DNA from: Serratia sarumanii
Lineage (GTDB): Bacteria; Pseudomonadota; Gammaproteobacteria; Enterobacterales; Enterobacteriaceae
Assembly (NCBI RefSeq): GCF_029962605.1
Contig: NZ_CP124750.1
Coordinates: 4,216,001-4,280,000, forward strand
DNA: 64,000 nt
Reading direction: 5' to 3'
Shown here: positions 56,919 through 64,000 of the stretch, in pieces
Position numbering within the stretch: position 1 is the first letter of the stretch
Layout: each line of letters begins with the position of its first letter
Notes under the pieces: generated by a model
Seen by the model: only the letters and a program-made list of their open reading frames with translations
The model's database searches: none
What the model was told of the DNA's origin: nothing
Program-made: the position numbers and the translations under genes

Positions 56919-57695
56919 ATGATTTTCATTATAAACGGAAGGGTTAAGTTCAATGAATACGAAGGAACCCTGGAGAGCGTCAATGCCCCGCACAATATGC
57001 AGCCGCTAGCGGCCGCGGCTTGCCGTTTGCTTTCTATTTTCGTCAGGAACAATGAAATGTTGATTAAGCGTCAACAATTACTTGAAGAGGTCTGGGAAGA
57101 ACGAGGACTAAAAGGAACAAACAGCAACTTGAATAACTATATCTCACTATTGCGTCGCCATCTGGCGCAACTTGGCGAGACGGAGTTGATAATCACTTAC
57201 CCTCGGCAAGGCTTTAAGTTCGTTGCAAAAAAAATTAGCCGACATGCCACTGCCGAACCTGAAAAAGAACAAAACATAATGGAGGAAACCGCTGTTCCCA
57301 CGCAACCGCCGGGGCAAGCCGCCCCCAGAGGGCGTGGTAGCGGAAAACTATTATCGGCCTGGCGGCAGTTTCAGAGTTGGAATAAATGGGTTAATCTCAT
57401 CCTATTCATCAGCATCGCTGCATTGATCATGGCCAGCCATCAGTACTCCGTGCGTAACAACCTATTCAGCGGCACTCAGTTCGCGGGTTGCCAAATATAC
57501 AACATGGGGTGGGATTACTCAGAGAAGGAAACGGTAACCGACATGGTAAAGGCCTATGTCAATTGCCAGAAAAAGACTAAAGTTTATTACTATAACAAAA
57601 TCACGCAGGATAACAGGCAGTTTGAAGAGAAAATGCTCGTATCCTGCCGAGAAAATGCAGGCCGCCAACCTTGCGAAGTGGTTTATATTCCATAA
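56919..57695 (+). CDS. ToxR/CadC-like transmembrane transcription regulator
   Basis: A 258-residue protein divergent from the fimbrial operon. An N-terminal OmpR-type winged helix (about 1-105) contains KRQQLLEEVWEERG and TNSNLNNYISLLRRHLAQLGE, ending in TYPRQGFKFVA. A Pro/Gly-rich linker leads to one membrane helix (about 158-176) and a small periplasmic domain of about 80 residues with four Cys (CQIYNMGWDY ... VNCQKK ... SCRENAGRQPC). It is a paralogue of the protein at 58307-59065. Likely target: the adjacent fimbrial promoter; inferred from position. Confidence 0.85.
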   Translation: MIFIINGRVKFNEYEGTLESVNAPHNMQPLAAAACRLLSIFVRNNEMLIKRQQLLEEVWEERGLKGTNSNLNNYISLLRRHLAQLGETELIITYPRQGFKFVAKKISRHATAEPEKEQNIMEETAVPTQPPGQAAPRGRGSGKLLSAWRQFQSWNKWVNLILFISIAALIMASHQYSVRNNLFSGTQFAGCQIYNMGWDYSEKETVTDMVKAYVNCQKKTKVYYYNKITQDNRQFEEKMLVSCRENAGRQPCEVVYIP

Positions 57696-57797
57696 TTGAG
57701 TAACGTTTTTCACTACCAGTGATACAAAAACAGCAAGATGTCCGTTCACGGACACGTTCAACCTGCCGTTATTTGCTATACACGCCATCACCAACCA

Positions 57798-57830
57798 CAT
57801 CCCATAATCGTCTCATTATGGGATGTTTCC
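57798..57830. terminator. Bidirectional hairpin between convergent regulator genes
   Basis: A perfect 11-bp stem CATCCCATAAT / ATTATGGGATG with loop CGTCTC lies between the two convergent genes, followed by TTTCC on the plus strand. It touches the minus-strand stop codon at 57832. Confidence 0.7.
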
Positions 57831-57831
57831 A

Positions 57832-58317
57832 TCATTTTCTGGTTACGGAACACAGCAACTCAGGCTGCCTGCCGTAGTACATAATAAAATTGTCATCATT
57901 CAATTTGGCAATTTTTAAAACATAGTAATGTTTTTCCTCACCCAACAGAAAGGTCTGCGCATCCGAGTAGGTGAAGTTATCCATGGATTGAAGGATTTTC
58001 TTTTCAATGGCGACATAGTAGTACCCACGATGATAGTGATACTTCGTTTCGAGCACGCGGGCTATCACCTGCTTCTTTCCATCCCGATAGGCTAAACCGT
58101 TAAGCGTAATGGTCGCGCGGCGCCATCCTGAACGCACGATGTTCACGTACAAACCGCTGGTTACCGTCCCATTCGGCGTCATGCGCGTCGTCGATAAAGA
58201 CGCATTGCACTCAGGGAAATCTCGCGAGGCGGTCAATAAATAAATCAATATAACAATAACAAGGGCAATAGCAGCAGATAATGCCAGGTAGAAAGCACGG
58301 CGCGAGCTAACCTTCAT
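57832..58317 (-). CDS. FidL-like single-pass membrane protein
   Basis: A 161-residue protein with an N-terminal membrane helix (about 9-29, FYLALSAAIALVIVILIYLL) and a periplasmic remainder. It has Cys in FPECNASLS and ELLCSVTRK, one at each end of the domain. Such proteins are encoded next to CadC/ToxR-like regulators, as FidL is next to MarT in Salmonella SPI-3, and are thought to act with them (ToxR/ToxS logic). Its start overlaps the regulator gene upstream by 11 bp. Confidence 0.78.
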   Translation of the reverse strand: MKVSSRRAFYLALSAAIALVIVILIYLLTASRDFPECNASLSTTRMTPNGTVTSGLYVNIVRSGWRRATITLNGLAYRDGKKQVIARVLETKYHYHRGYYYVAIEKKILQSMDNFTYSDAQTFLLGEEKHYYVLKIAKLNDDNFIMYYGRQPELLCSVTRK

Positions 58318-59065
58318 TGATCACCTCAAACTCATCTTCACAGTGCGCATCCATATTCTTAACGCGGTGTTTCGGGCAATACGAGATGAAATCAATCAGC
58401 TTTTTGTAGTTCGTATAATGGTATGTCAATCGAGAGTAATAAACCGTTGCCGGTACATCACAATCAAAACCACGGCTTTTGAGCCTTTCCAGGGCGTCGG
58501 CAATATACCGCTCGTCGATCCGCTCGCTGGCGTTCAGCGTCTCCACGCGGCAAGATTTGTAGCTGGCGATCTGGGTCTGATAAGCGGTGTCGTAACGTTC
58601 GGTAAAAAAGTAAACGCCCGCCAATACCAACGCAATCCCGATAAACAGCAGCGTTACCTTAGGTAAAATGGCATCGCAACGGCGCCGGACGGGTAAAGGC
58701 GCGGCTGGAACAGTTTCGTCCTGCGTCATATTGTCCGCCACGGAATGAATGCTGGCGGCGGTAAACATAAATCCCTGCCTCGGCACGGTAACCAGAATTT
58801 CGCTCTCTCCCAAGCCGGCAAATGTACGGCGCAGGCTGGCGATATAGTTGTTCAGGTTACTGTTCGAGGCCGTTTTGCCATGATCGTCCCAGACGGTGGA
58901 AAAAATAAAGTCCCGGCTAATCAAGATGCCGTTATTTTTTACCAACAGCGCGAGCAGACGATTGGCTATCGTGGTGAGCGTCACCGGTTCGAGGTTCTCC
59001 TCCGCCAACGCCAGCGTCGAGTTATCCTCATCGAAGATAATTCGGTTATTGATTAAGAACCTCAT
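58307..59065 (-). CDS. ToxR/CadC (MarT)-like transmembrane transcription regulator
   Basis: A 252-residue protein. The N-terminal winged helix (about 1-108) has SRDFIFSTVWDDHG, SNSNLNNYIASLRRTFAGLGE and TVPRQGFMFTA. A linker and membrane helix (about 135-153, VTLLFIGIALVLAGVYFF) precede a short periplasmic domain with four Cys (SCRVETL, GFDCDVPATVYYSRL, ISYCPKH, AHCEDEF). The same domain plan and Cys spacing style appear in the protein at 56919-57695. Forms an operon with the FidL-like gene. DNA targets are unknown. Confidence 0.85.
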   Translation of the reverse strand: MRFLINNRIIFDEDNSTLALAEENLEPVTLTTIANRLLALLVKNNGILISRDFIFSTVWDDHGKTASNSNLNNYIASLRRTFAGLGESEILVTVPRQGFMFTAASIHSVADNMTQDETVPAAPLPVRRRCDAILPKVTLLFIGIALVLAGVYFFTERYDTAYQTQIASYKSCRVETLNASERIDERYIADALERLKSRGFDCDVPATVYYSRLTYHYTNYKKLIDFISYCPKHRVKNMDAHCEDEFEVINEG

Positions 59066-59616
59066 AATCGCTCTCTTAGACCTACTCCTGGCGCGGATTA
59101 TAGCTGAAACATAAGAATCTTCCTATCACACGAACAATTAACCGCCGCGCGGTTAGACAAGTCTTCCTCACAACGTAACCACGTCGAGCGTGACGGCCAG
59201 CCTCTCTGACCTTCCGCCGGCATTGAGCCGGTGTCCACTAAACGAACAGCGCATTTTGCATGCAGCATGAGCAATCTTTGCTCAGCCGATGAGTGCCCGC
59301 AGGGAGGGAATGCTTAGGATTCAGGAGGGATACAGCGAAGGAAGAGGCTCACTGCAGCAGGAAAAACCCCTGCTCACTGGCTCGCCACACCATTACAAGT
59401 AACACTTTAACACGTTGAATCATATGACAAAAAACAAATCACAACAGGCTAATTTCATAATTTCACTTTTAATTTCATATTTTCAAAACGCCCTCTGCTT
59501 CTAATATCATGTTATTTCACCTTCCCAGGACGCATTTTAGGGCTATTCTAAGCAACGAATACTTGATCCCAGAGACATAAGACGAACGCAGACCAGCGTC
59601 GACACGAGAACAACTG

Positions 59617-59853
59617 ATGAAAACCCAACGGCTTTTCTTTTCCCTGGGTTGGCGTTTTTATGGAATGATAAATAAGACTTTATCGGATTTATACCTAAAC
59701 GAGTTAATTATAACACACGCAAGCTTTCATTGGGACTTTCATGGAAAGAAATACGCCCGTAGCCTTTACCTGATGAGCTACCGAATTCTAAACGGGCATT
59801 TAAATAATGCGGTATTTTTGGCCCGCACACCTTTAATTACATTTAATTCGTGA
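59617..59853 (+). CDS. Hypothetical 78-residue ORF
   Basis: Starts MKTQRLFFSLGWRFYGMINK; aromatic-rich and basic, without a clear signal peptide or domain. The start lacks a good ribosome-binding site. It lies in AT-rich DNA, where chance frames of this size are uncommon but possible. I do not recognise it. Confidence 0.25.
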   Translation: MKTQRLFFSLGWRFYGMINKTLSDLYLNELIITHASFHWDFHGKKYARSLYLMSYRILNGHLNNAVFLARTPLITFNS

Positions 59854-59916
59854 AGCTTACTTATAAGAAAAAGGCAGCCTGGTTGCTATAAGCCGCCCTT
59901 CTGCAGCCGTATTTCT

Positions 59917-59935
59917 GGGTATTATTCTCATTATA
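59917..59935 (+). promoter_or_regulatory. Weak Fur-box-like sequence before N-hydroxylase
   Basis: GGGTATTATTCTCATTATA matches the 19-bp Fur consensus at 12 of 19 positions by hand alignment, with an intact TCATTAT half. It lies 14-32 bp upstream of the ATG at 59949. Suggestive of iron control only because the gene type is usual in siderophore pathways. Confidence 0.3.
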
Positions 59936-59948
59936 CTGGAGCTTATTA

Positions 59949-61244
59949 ATGAATCAGCGTTTGGATATCATCGGTATTGGCCTTGGCCCGTCGAATCTTA
60001 GCCTGGCGGCCTTAGGGAGTGAAATAGAGGGATTTACGGGGCAATTCCTGGAACGCAAACCCCATTTCTCCTGGCACCCAGGGATGATCCTGGCGGATTG
60101 CAGCATGCAGACCAACTTTTTAAAAGACCTGGTGAGCGCGGTTGCCCCAACCAACCGGTACAGCTTTCTCAACTATCTGGTAAAAAACAGGAAGTTCTAC
60201 CGTTTCCTGACCACGGAACAGCGCACCGCATCGCGTGAAGAGTTTGCCGATTACCTCTCCTGGGCCGCCGGCGGCATGCGCTCATTAGCATTTAATCAAG
60301 ACGTTCAACGGGTCGAGTTTGACGATCGGCAGCGTCAGTTCGTGGTGACCACCTCGAATAAGGTCTTCCACGCCAGGCACGTCAGCATTGGGATTGGCAA
60401 GAAAATAAAGTTGCCTGATTGCGTGACGGCGCAAAGCGATCGCTGTTTCCATGCCAGCGAAATGATGCTGCGCAACCCCGATCTGACAGGCAAACGCGTG
60501 GCGATCGTCGGCGGCGGCCAGAGCGGCGCCGACCTGTTCCTGAATATTTTTAAAGGGGAATGGGGGCAACCGGAACAGCTCGACTGGATATCGCGCCGCA
60601 ACAATTACAACGCGCTCGATGAAGCGGCCTTTGCCAACGAATATTTCACGCCCGATTACGTCGAGAGCTTTTACTCGCTGGATAGCGCGGCCAAGCGGCA
60701 TATGCTGGCCGAACAGAAGATGACCTCAGACGGCATCACCAGTGAGTCGCTGCTGGCGATTTATCGCGCCATGTACCACCGCTTCGACGTCCTGCGCGAG
60801 AAATTATGGGTGCGCCTGCTGCCCAGCCGTTCGCTGACGGCCGTGAAACACACGCTGGATAACGCCTACCAACTCGAAACGCGCCATCATCTCGATCACG
60901 GCGAAGAAGCCTTCAAGGCGGACGTGGTGATCTTTGCCACCGGTTACCAATCGGCAACGCCAGAGTTCCTTGAGCCTTTGGCCCACCGTTTGCTGACCAC
61001 TGCGGATGGCGAATACCGCATCGCCCCCGACTTTACCTTTGAGTGGGAAGGCCCTGCGGAGAACTGCTTATTCGCCATGAACGCCAGTATGCATAATCAC
61101 GGCATTGCCGATCCGCAGTTGAGCCTGATGGCGTGGCGATCGGCCCGTATTCTTAATCGCGCTTTAGAACAACAGCCGTTTGATCTGAGTACAACGCCGA
61201 GTGCACTTCAATGGCGAAGTGAAGGTGTCTCTCCCACGTTTTAA
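59949..61244 (+). CDS. Flavin-dependent lysine/ornithine/diamine N-hydroxylase family protein
   Basis: A 431-residue enzyme of the IucD/PvdA/AlcA family, which hydroxylates the side-chain amine of lysine, ornithine or a diamine using FAD, NADPH and O2. FAD motif GIGLGPSNLSLA is at residues 9-20, NADPH motif VAIVGGGQSGADLF near 190-203, and the ATG motif IFATGYQSATPEFL near residue 325. Conserved MQTNFLKDLVSAVAPTNRYSFLNYL is also present. The substrate cannot be told from sequence by eye. It precedes an ATP-grasp gene by 50 bp; no acetyltransferase or NIS synthetase is near. Confidence 0.87.
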   Translation: MNQRLDIIGIGLGPSNLSLAALGSEIEGFTGQFLERKPHFSWHPGMILADCSMQTNFLKDLVSAVAPTNRYSFLNYLVKNRKFYRFLTTEQRTASREEFADYLSWAAGGMRSLAFNQDVQRVEFDDRQRQFVVTTSNKVFHARHVSIGIGKKIKLPDCVTAQSDRCFHASEMMLRNPDLTGKRVAIVGGGQSGADLFLNIFKGEWGQPEQLDWISRRNNYNALDEAAFANEYFTPDYVESFYSLDSAAKRHMLAEQKMTSDGITSESLLAIYRAMYHRFDVLREKLWVRLLPSRSLTAVKHTLDNAYQLETRHHLDHGEEAFKADVVIFATGYQSATPEFLEPLAHRLLTTADGEYRIAPDFTFEWEGPAENCLFAMNASMHNHGIADPQLSLMAWRSARILNRALEQQPFDLSTTPSALQWRSEGVSPTF

Positions 61245-61294
61245 TCACGAGCACGCCTTAATCATTATCACAGCGCTATGATGGAATGACGTAT

Positions 61295-62179
61295 ATGAAA
61301 AGACAAATTATTAAATTTATTATAAAGCAGCTGGCCGTATTGGCCCCCGAATTCAAGGCCAGATTGCTCTACAAAAAAGCGTTTGGCAAACCGTTAAACT
61401 TGCAGACGCCGTCCACCTGGAATGAAAAGATCAATCACCTGAAGTTGAATGGCTATAGTCACAATGCGTTGGTAAAGCAATGCGCAGATAAATATGCGGT
61501 GAGAGAGTACATCAAAGAAAAGGGGTGCGAAGAGATCCTGAATGAATTGTACTTTGCCTGCGATTCAGTAAACGATATTCCGTGGGACACGTTGCCGGAC
61601 AAATTTGTGATCAAAGGGAATCACGGTTCCGGGTATAACCTGATTTGCCAGAATAAAAAATTGCTGAATATCACGAGCGCCAAAAAATTGATCGACGGCT
61701 GGATGAAAGACGATTATTGGAAAACCTATGTAGAACTCAACTACAAAGGGATACAAAAAAAGATCATTGGCGAGAAGTATATCGAATCGGCCAATGGTCA
61801 CGGGCCTGAAGACTATAAGATCTATTGCTTCCGCGGCGTGCCTTACTGCACCTTACTGTGTGTCGGCAGGGATACCGGGTCGCCGAAGTATTACTTCTTT
61901 GATAAAGATTTCAAGTTTCTGTGCTACAGCGATGACTGTCTGGCCTTGAGCCAGGAAGAAATAGATGCCTTCGTGAAGCCAGAGGGCTACGATGAGCTGT
62001 TTGAGTACGCCTCACGCTTGTCCGCGCCCTTCGAGTTTGTTCGCGTTGATTTCTACATCTCGCAAGGCCGAATCATTTTTGGCGAGCTGACCTTTACCCC
62101 TTCCGCCGGGCTGGATACGGATATTCTGCCGCCGACCGATGTTTTGCTTGGCGAGATGCTGACGCTGCAACAGCACTGA
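61295..62179 (+). CDS. TupA-like ATP-grasp protein
   Basis: A 294-residue protein of the ATP-grasp superfamily, TupA-like branch. The ATP-binding lysine and glycine loop are in DKFVIKGNHGSGYNL (103-117), the second nucleotide segment in EDYKIYCFRG (172-181), and the metal-binding end in RVDFYISQGRIIFGELTFTPSAG (250-272). Such enzymes join a carboxylate to an amine or similar nucleophile; TupA itself acts in teichuronopeptide synthesis. Beside an N-hydroxylase, a ligase acting on a hydroxylated amine is plausible but unproven. The ATG at 61286 is an alternative start. The gene is AT-richer than the core. Confidence 0.78.
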   Translation: MKRQIIKFIIKQLAVLAPEFKARLLYKKAFGKPLNLQTPSTWNEKINHLKLNGYSHNALVKQCADKYAVREYIKEKGCEEILNELYFACDSVNDIPWDTLPDKFVIKGNHGSGYNLICQNKKLLNITSAKKLIDGWMKDDYWKTYVELNYKGIQKKIIGEKYIESANGHGPEDYKIYCFRGVPYCTLLCVGRDTGSPKYYFFDKDFKFLCYSDDCLALSQEEIDAFVKPEGYDELFEYASRLSAPFEFVRVDFYISQGRIIFGELTFTPSAGLDTDILPPTDVLLGEMLTLQQH

Positions 62180-62206
62180 TTTTCACCTGGCCCCACGGTG
62201 AAGATC

Positions 62207-62251
62207 GGCAATACCGGCCGGCATGTTCGCGGCCTGCCGGCCGGTATTGCC
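62207..62251. repeat. 17-bp perfect inverted repeat after the ATP-grasp gene
   Basis: The left arm (62207-62223, starting GGCAATACCGG) and right arm (62235-62251, ending CCGGTATTGCC) are fully complementary, with an 11-base loop TGTTCGCGGCC. No U-run follows on either strand. It lies 28 bp after the ATP-grasp stop, so it may protect or end that mRNA, or be a dispersed repeat. Confidence 0.75.
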
Positions 62252-62502
62252 CTGAGGGAGTATCGGGCCGCCGACCTCGCCGGTTCATGCCACCGTTACA
62301 GCAAAACCCCTGCCGGCAATCCCTGGCAGCCCACGCCCGGCCCAAGAACAATACCTCAGCCAGACCACATAACCATTTGAAAAATAATGGCATTAAACGA
62401 TTAATAAGAATCACTTACATATTTATAATAAAATGTTCTATATGTATAGGAAGCTATAATATAAGATACCGGAAAGTTTCCCTGGTGTTGTTGTGTGTCT
62501 TT

Positions 62503-62526
62503 GCCCTATTTTATAGGGCTTTTTTT
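62503..62526 (+). terminator. Rho-independent terminator, no gene directly upstream
   Basis: Stem GCCCTAT / ATAGGGC with loop TTT followed by seven T residues. It lies 324 bp after the ATP-grasp stop. Either a distant terminator for that operon or the 3' end of a small RNA started near 62467. Confidence 0.85.
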
Positions 62527-62603
62527 GCTCAAAATCGTTGATAACCGTGTGTTTTCATCCGCCCTCGCCGTTTCTCCCCGCATAAAAATCATAACCATTT
62601 CTA

Positions 62604-62622
62604 ATTAATGATAATCCTTCTT
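62604..62622 (+). promoter_or_regulatory. Fur box upstream of the esterase gene
   Basis: ATTAATGATAATCCTTCTT matches the consensus GATAATGATAATCATTATC at 14 of 19 positions by hand count, with the core TAATGATAATC intact. It lies about 160 bp upstream of the esterase start. Iron-repressed expression is the expected result. Confidence 0.65.
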
Positions 62623-62783
62623 ATTCCTGACTTACCAATAATAACAATGAGTTGCTATTAACCCGGCAAAGCAACTGGCGGCGCGCTTCCGGGTTCCGCG
62701 GTCGGAATGTCCACCCTAAAGGTAGGTTTTTGCCTGACGCGAACGGATGCTACTATCGGCCTTTTTCGAGGATGTTGATCCGC

Positions 62784-63698
62784 ATGTTCTTGTCCAACCG
62801 GCATTTTATCTCCGCGCTTCTGGCGCTCGCCATCGGCCTTTGGCTGCCGGGCTCCGTGCTGGCCAGGCCCGATTTGGAACGCAAGATCGGCACTACCGTA
62901 GCCGATAGCGATTCTGCGGATTATCGTTTCAGCGATCTGCGCTTCACCTCCGCCGATGGCCAACGGCATTACCGTGTGCGCATCGCCCAGCCGCGTCGGG
63001 CGCCTGCGCCTGACGGCTATCCAACGGTTTATTTCCTCGACGGCAATGCGGTGCTGATGGAGTTGAACGCCGCCTTACTGGCCAAATTGGCAGCGGCGAA
63101 GCGGCCGCCGGTGCTGGTGATGATCGGTTATGACAATGATCTGCGCATCGATGCCGCCGGCCGCGCCTACGACTATACGCTCCCTCTGCCGGCAGGCATG
63201 AAGAAAGCGCCGCGGGCCGGCGGGGGCGCGGATGCGTTCCTGCAATTGATTGAAACTCGGATCAAACCGGCGATCGCCGCCAAACTGGCGGTCGATCCGC
63301 AGCGGCAAACGCTGTGGGGCCACTCCTACGGCGGGCTCTTCGTTCTGCACACGCTGTTCACCCATCCCGCCGCCTTCCAGCGCTACATCGCCGTGGAACC
63401 CTCGCTGTGGTGGGGTAACGGCATGATCCTGCAAGAAGCGCAGCAGATGACGGAACGACGTGCGGTGCCGGCGACAAGGCTGCAACTGTGGGTTGGCCTG
63501 GCGGAACGCGATCGCGCGGCTCCGCCCGGCGTGAAGAGCCCCACTCTGCCGGCAGATGCAACGCATTTGCTGGCCGAACAGCTGGCGCAGCTCGGCGGTC
63601 TCACCGTCGGCTATCGGGAGTGGCCCGCCTTAGGGCACGGCGCCATGCTGGGCGCGGCCATCGAGCCGGCGCTGAGCAGCGTCATCGCAGAAGACTGA
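62784..63698 (+). CDS. IroE-like exported alpha/beta hydrolase (siderophore esterase family)
   Basis: A protein of about 304 residues with an N-terminal signal or anchor (HFISALLALAIGLWLPGSVLA) and an esterase domain of the Fes/IroE type. The nucleophile Ser is in LWGHSYGGLFVLH, PTVYFLDGNAVL is the conserved strand, and the catalytic His is in LGHGAMLG near the end. IroE and relatives hydrolyse trilactone siderophores such as enterobactin or salmochelin in the periplasm. The Fur box supports an iron role. Another ATG at 62772 is possible, but GAGG abuts it directly. Confidence 0.82.
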   Translation: MFLSNRHFISALLALAIGLWLPGSVLARPDLERKIGTTVADSDSADYRFSDLRFTSADGQRHYRVRIAQPRRAPAPDGYPTVYFLDGNAVLMELNAALLAKLAAAKRPPVLVMIGYDNDLRIDAAGRAYDYTLPLPAGMKKAPRAGGGADAFLQLIETRIKPAIAAKLAVDPQRQTLWGHSYGGLFVLHTLFTHPAAFQRYIAVEPSLWWGNGMILQEAQQMTERRAVPATRLQLWVGLAERDRAAPPGVKSPTLPADATHLLAEQLAQLGGLTVGYREWPALGHGAMLGAAIEPALSSVIAED

Positions 63699-64000
63699 AT
63701 CCGCGGATTGGAAGGTATCGTCCACATTTTCATCTGCGGCGCATATCTTCTGATGAGAAGAGTGTTTACTATCTGAGACGGTGAAGGGTGGTCGCGGATG
63801 GGGGCGTCAAAAAACAAAGTGGCTCCCCCGTCGGCAAGTGAGCTTGCTCTATCCGGTGGAGCCATACAGTACTGCAGTTTTCCCGGTGGGGCCCTGGTGA
63901 GGCGCAAGTAGGAATAGATGGTGTTGGCAGGGCATTTCAGCGTTTTAATACCGCCTGTTCACTATTTTCTTCTCCCTGTGACGCCTACTATAAGCGCCCG
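63699..64000. other. Right-end intergenic region
   Basis: About 300 bp to the edge. A 98-codon minus-strand frame reaches into the esterase gene and shows no recognised family. The only structure is the complex inverted repeat at 63820-63864. A gene may start beyond the edge. Confidence 0.45.
63820..63864. repeat. Nested inverted repeat near the right end
   Basis: Outer arms TGGCTCC / GGAGCCA (63820-63826 and 63858-63864) enclose an inner hairpin GCAAG / CTTGC. Further weak pairing between CCG and CGG extends the outer stem. No U-run follows. It could be a folded RNA element or the end of a mobile or dispersed repeat. Confidence 0.5.

Larger units (their letters stand above)
59066..59948. 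other. Long intergenic region before the N-hydroxylase gene
   Basis: About 880 bp. Visible items are an inverted repeat TAACCGC-CGC-GCGGTTA at 59139-59155, a 78-codon plus-strand frame at 59617-59853 without known relatives, and a weak Fur-like match at 59917-59935 just before the N-hydroxylase. The stretch 59400-59870 is AT-rich. No clear insertion sequence is seen. Confidence 0.5.
62252..62783. other. Intergenic region before the esterase gene
   Basis: About 530 bp without a clear protein gene. It holds a consensus-like -10 TATAAT (62455-62460), a strong terminator at 62503-62526 that could end a short RNA, and a Fur-box match at 62604-62622. AT-rich between 62380 and 62660. Confidence 0.5.

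Noticed and set aside
62207..62251. Intrinsic terminator of the ATP-grasp gene
   Set aside because: The stem is strong, but neither strand has a U-run after it; listed as an inverted repeat instead.
63611..63907. A 98-codon minus-strand frame at the right end
   Set aside because: It overlaps the 3' end of the esterase gene in antisense and shows no family features.

Overview
The window is chromosomal DNA of an enterobacterium. Protein sequences and gene order match Enterobacterales throughout (yadGH-can-hpt-cueO-yacC-speED-yacL-acnB-lpd-aceFE-pdhR-aroP, then sprT-endA-rsmE-gshB-yqgEF-yggR-yggS-proC-yggTU-rdgB-hemW-yggN and trmB/mutY-yggX-mltC-speC-tRNA-Phe). High GC in the core, glsB placed between yggL and yggN, and the accessory loci point to Serratia, probably close to S. 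marcescens. The species call is inference; no rRNA is present.

Positions 1-19,574 are a core block: an ABC exporter, carbonic anhydrase, purine salvage, copper oxidase CueO with a recognisable CueR promoter, spermidine synthesis (speE-speD), aconitase B and the complete pyruvate dehydrogenase operon (pdhR-aceE-aceF-lpd) with a perfect PdhR operator, followed by the aromatic amino-acid permease aroP. Positions 19,588-26,804 hold a likely accessory unit: a three-subunit periplasmic molybdenum hydroxylase (Mo subunit with Tat signal, 2Fe-2S subunit, triheme cytochrome c), with divergent maturation genes (MobA-like nucleotidyltransferase and XdhC-like protein) and an AraC/Rob-like regulator. Class I fumarase follows. 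Positions 28,951-46,320 are core housekeeping genes in tightly packed, often overlapping operons.

At 47,026 a tRNA-Phe gene with a stringent-type promoter is followed by about 2.5 copies of a 160-bp tandem repeat. Each repeat junction carries a copy of the tRNA 3' end and a terminator. This resembles the tRNA-linked repeats known after E. coli tyrT (rtT RNA). Beyond it lies an AT-richer accessory segment (about 47.5-62.2 kb). It has a nine-gene chaperone-usher fimbrial operon (major pilin, minor pilin, usher, two-domain adhesin, chaperone, four minor subunits) with a LuxR-type regulator at its end. Two paralogous ToxR/CadC-like membrane regulators follow, one paired with a FidL-like membrane protein.

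Next is a two-gene unit coding for a flavin N-hydroxylase of the lysine/ornithine/diamine type and a TupA-like ATP-grasp enzyme, with no acyltransferase or siderophore synthetase nearby. Finally there is an IroE-like exported esterase behind a good Fur-box match. The strongest candidates for something undescribed are the tRNA-Phe-linked repeat and its predicted RNA, and the N-hydroxylase/ATP-grasp pair.
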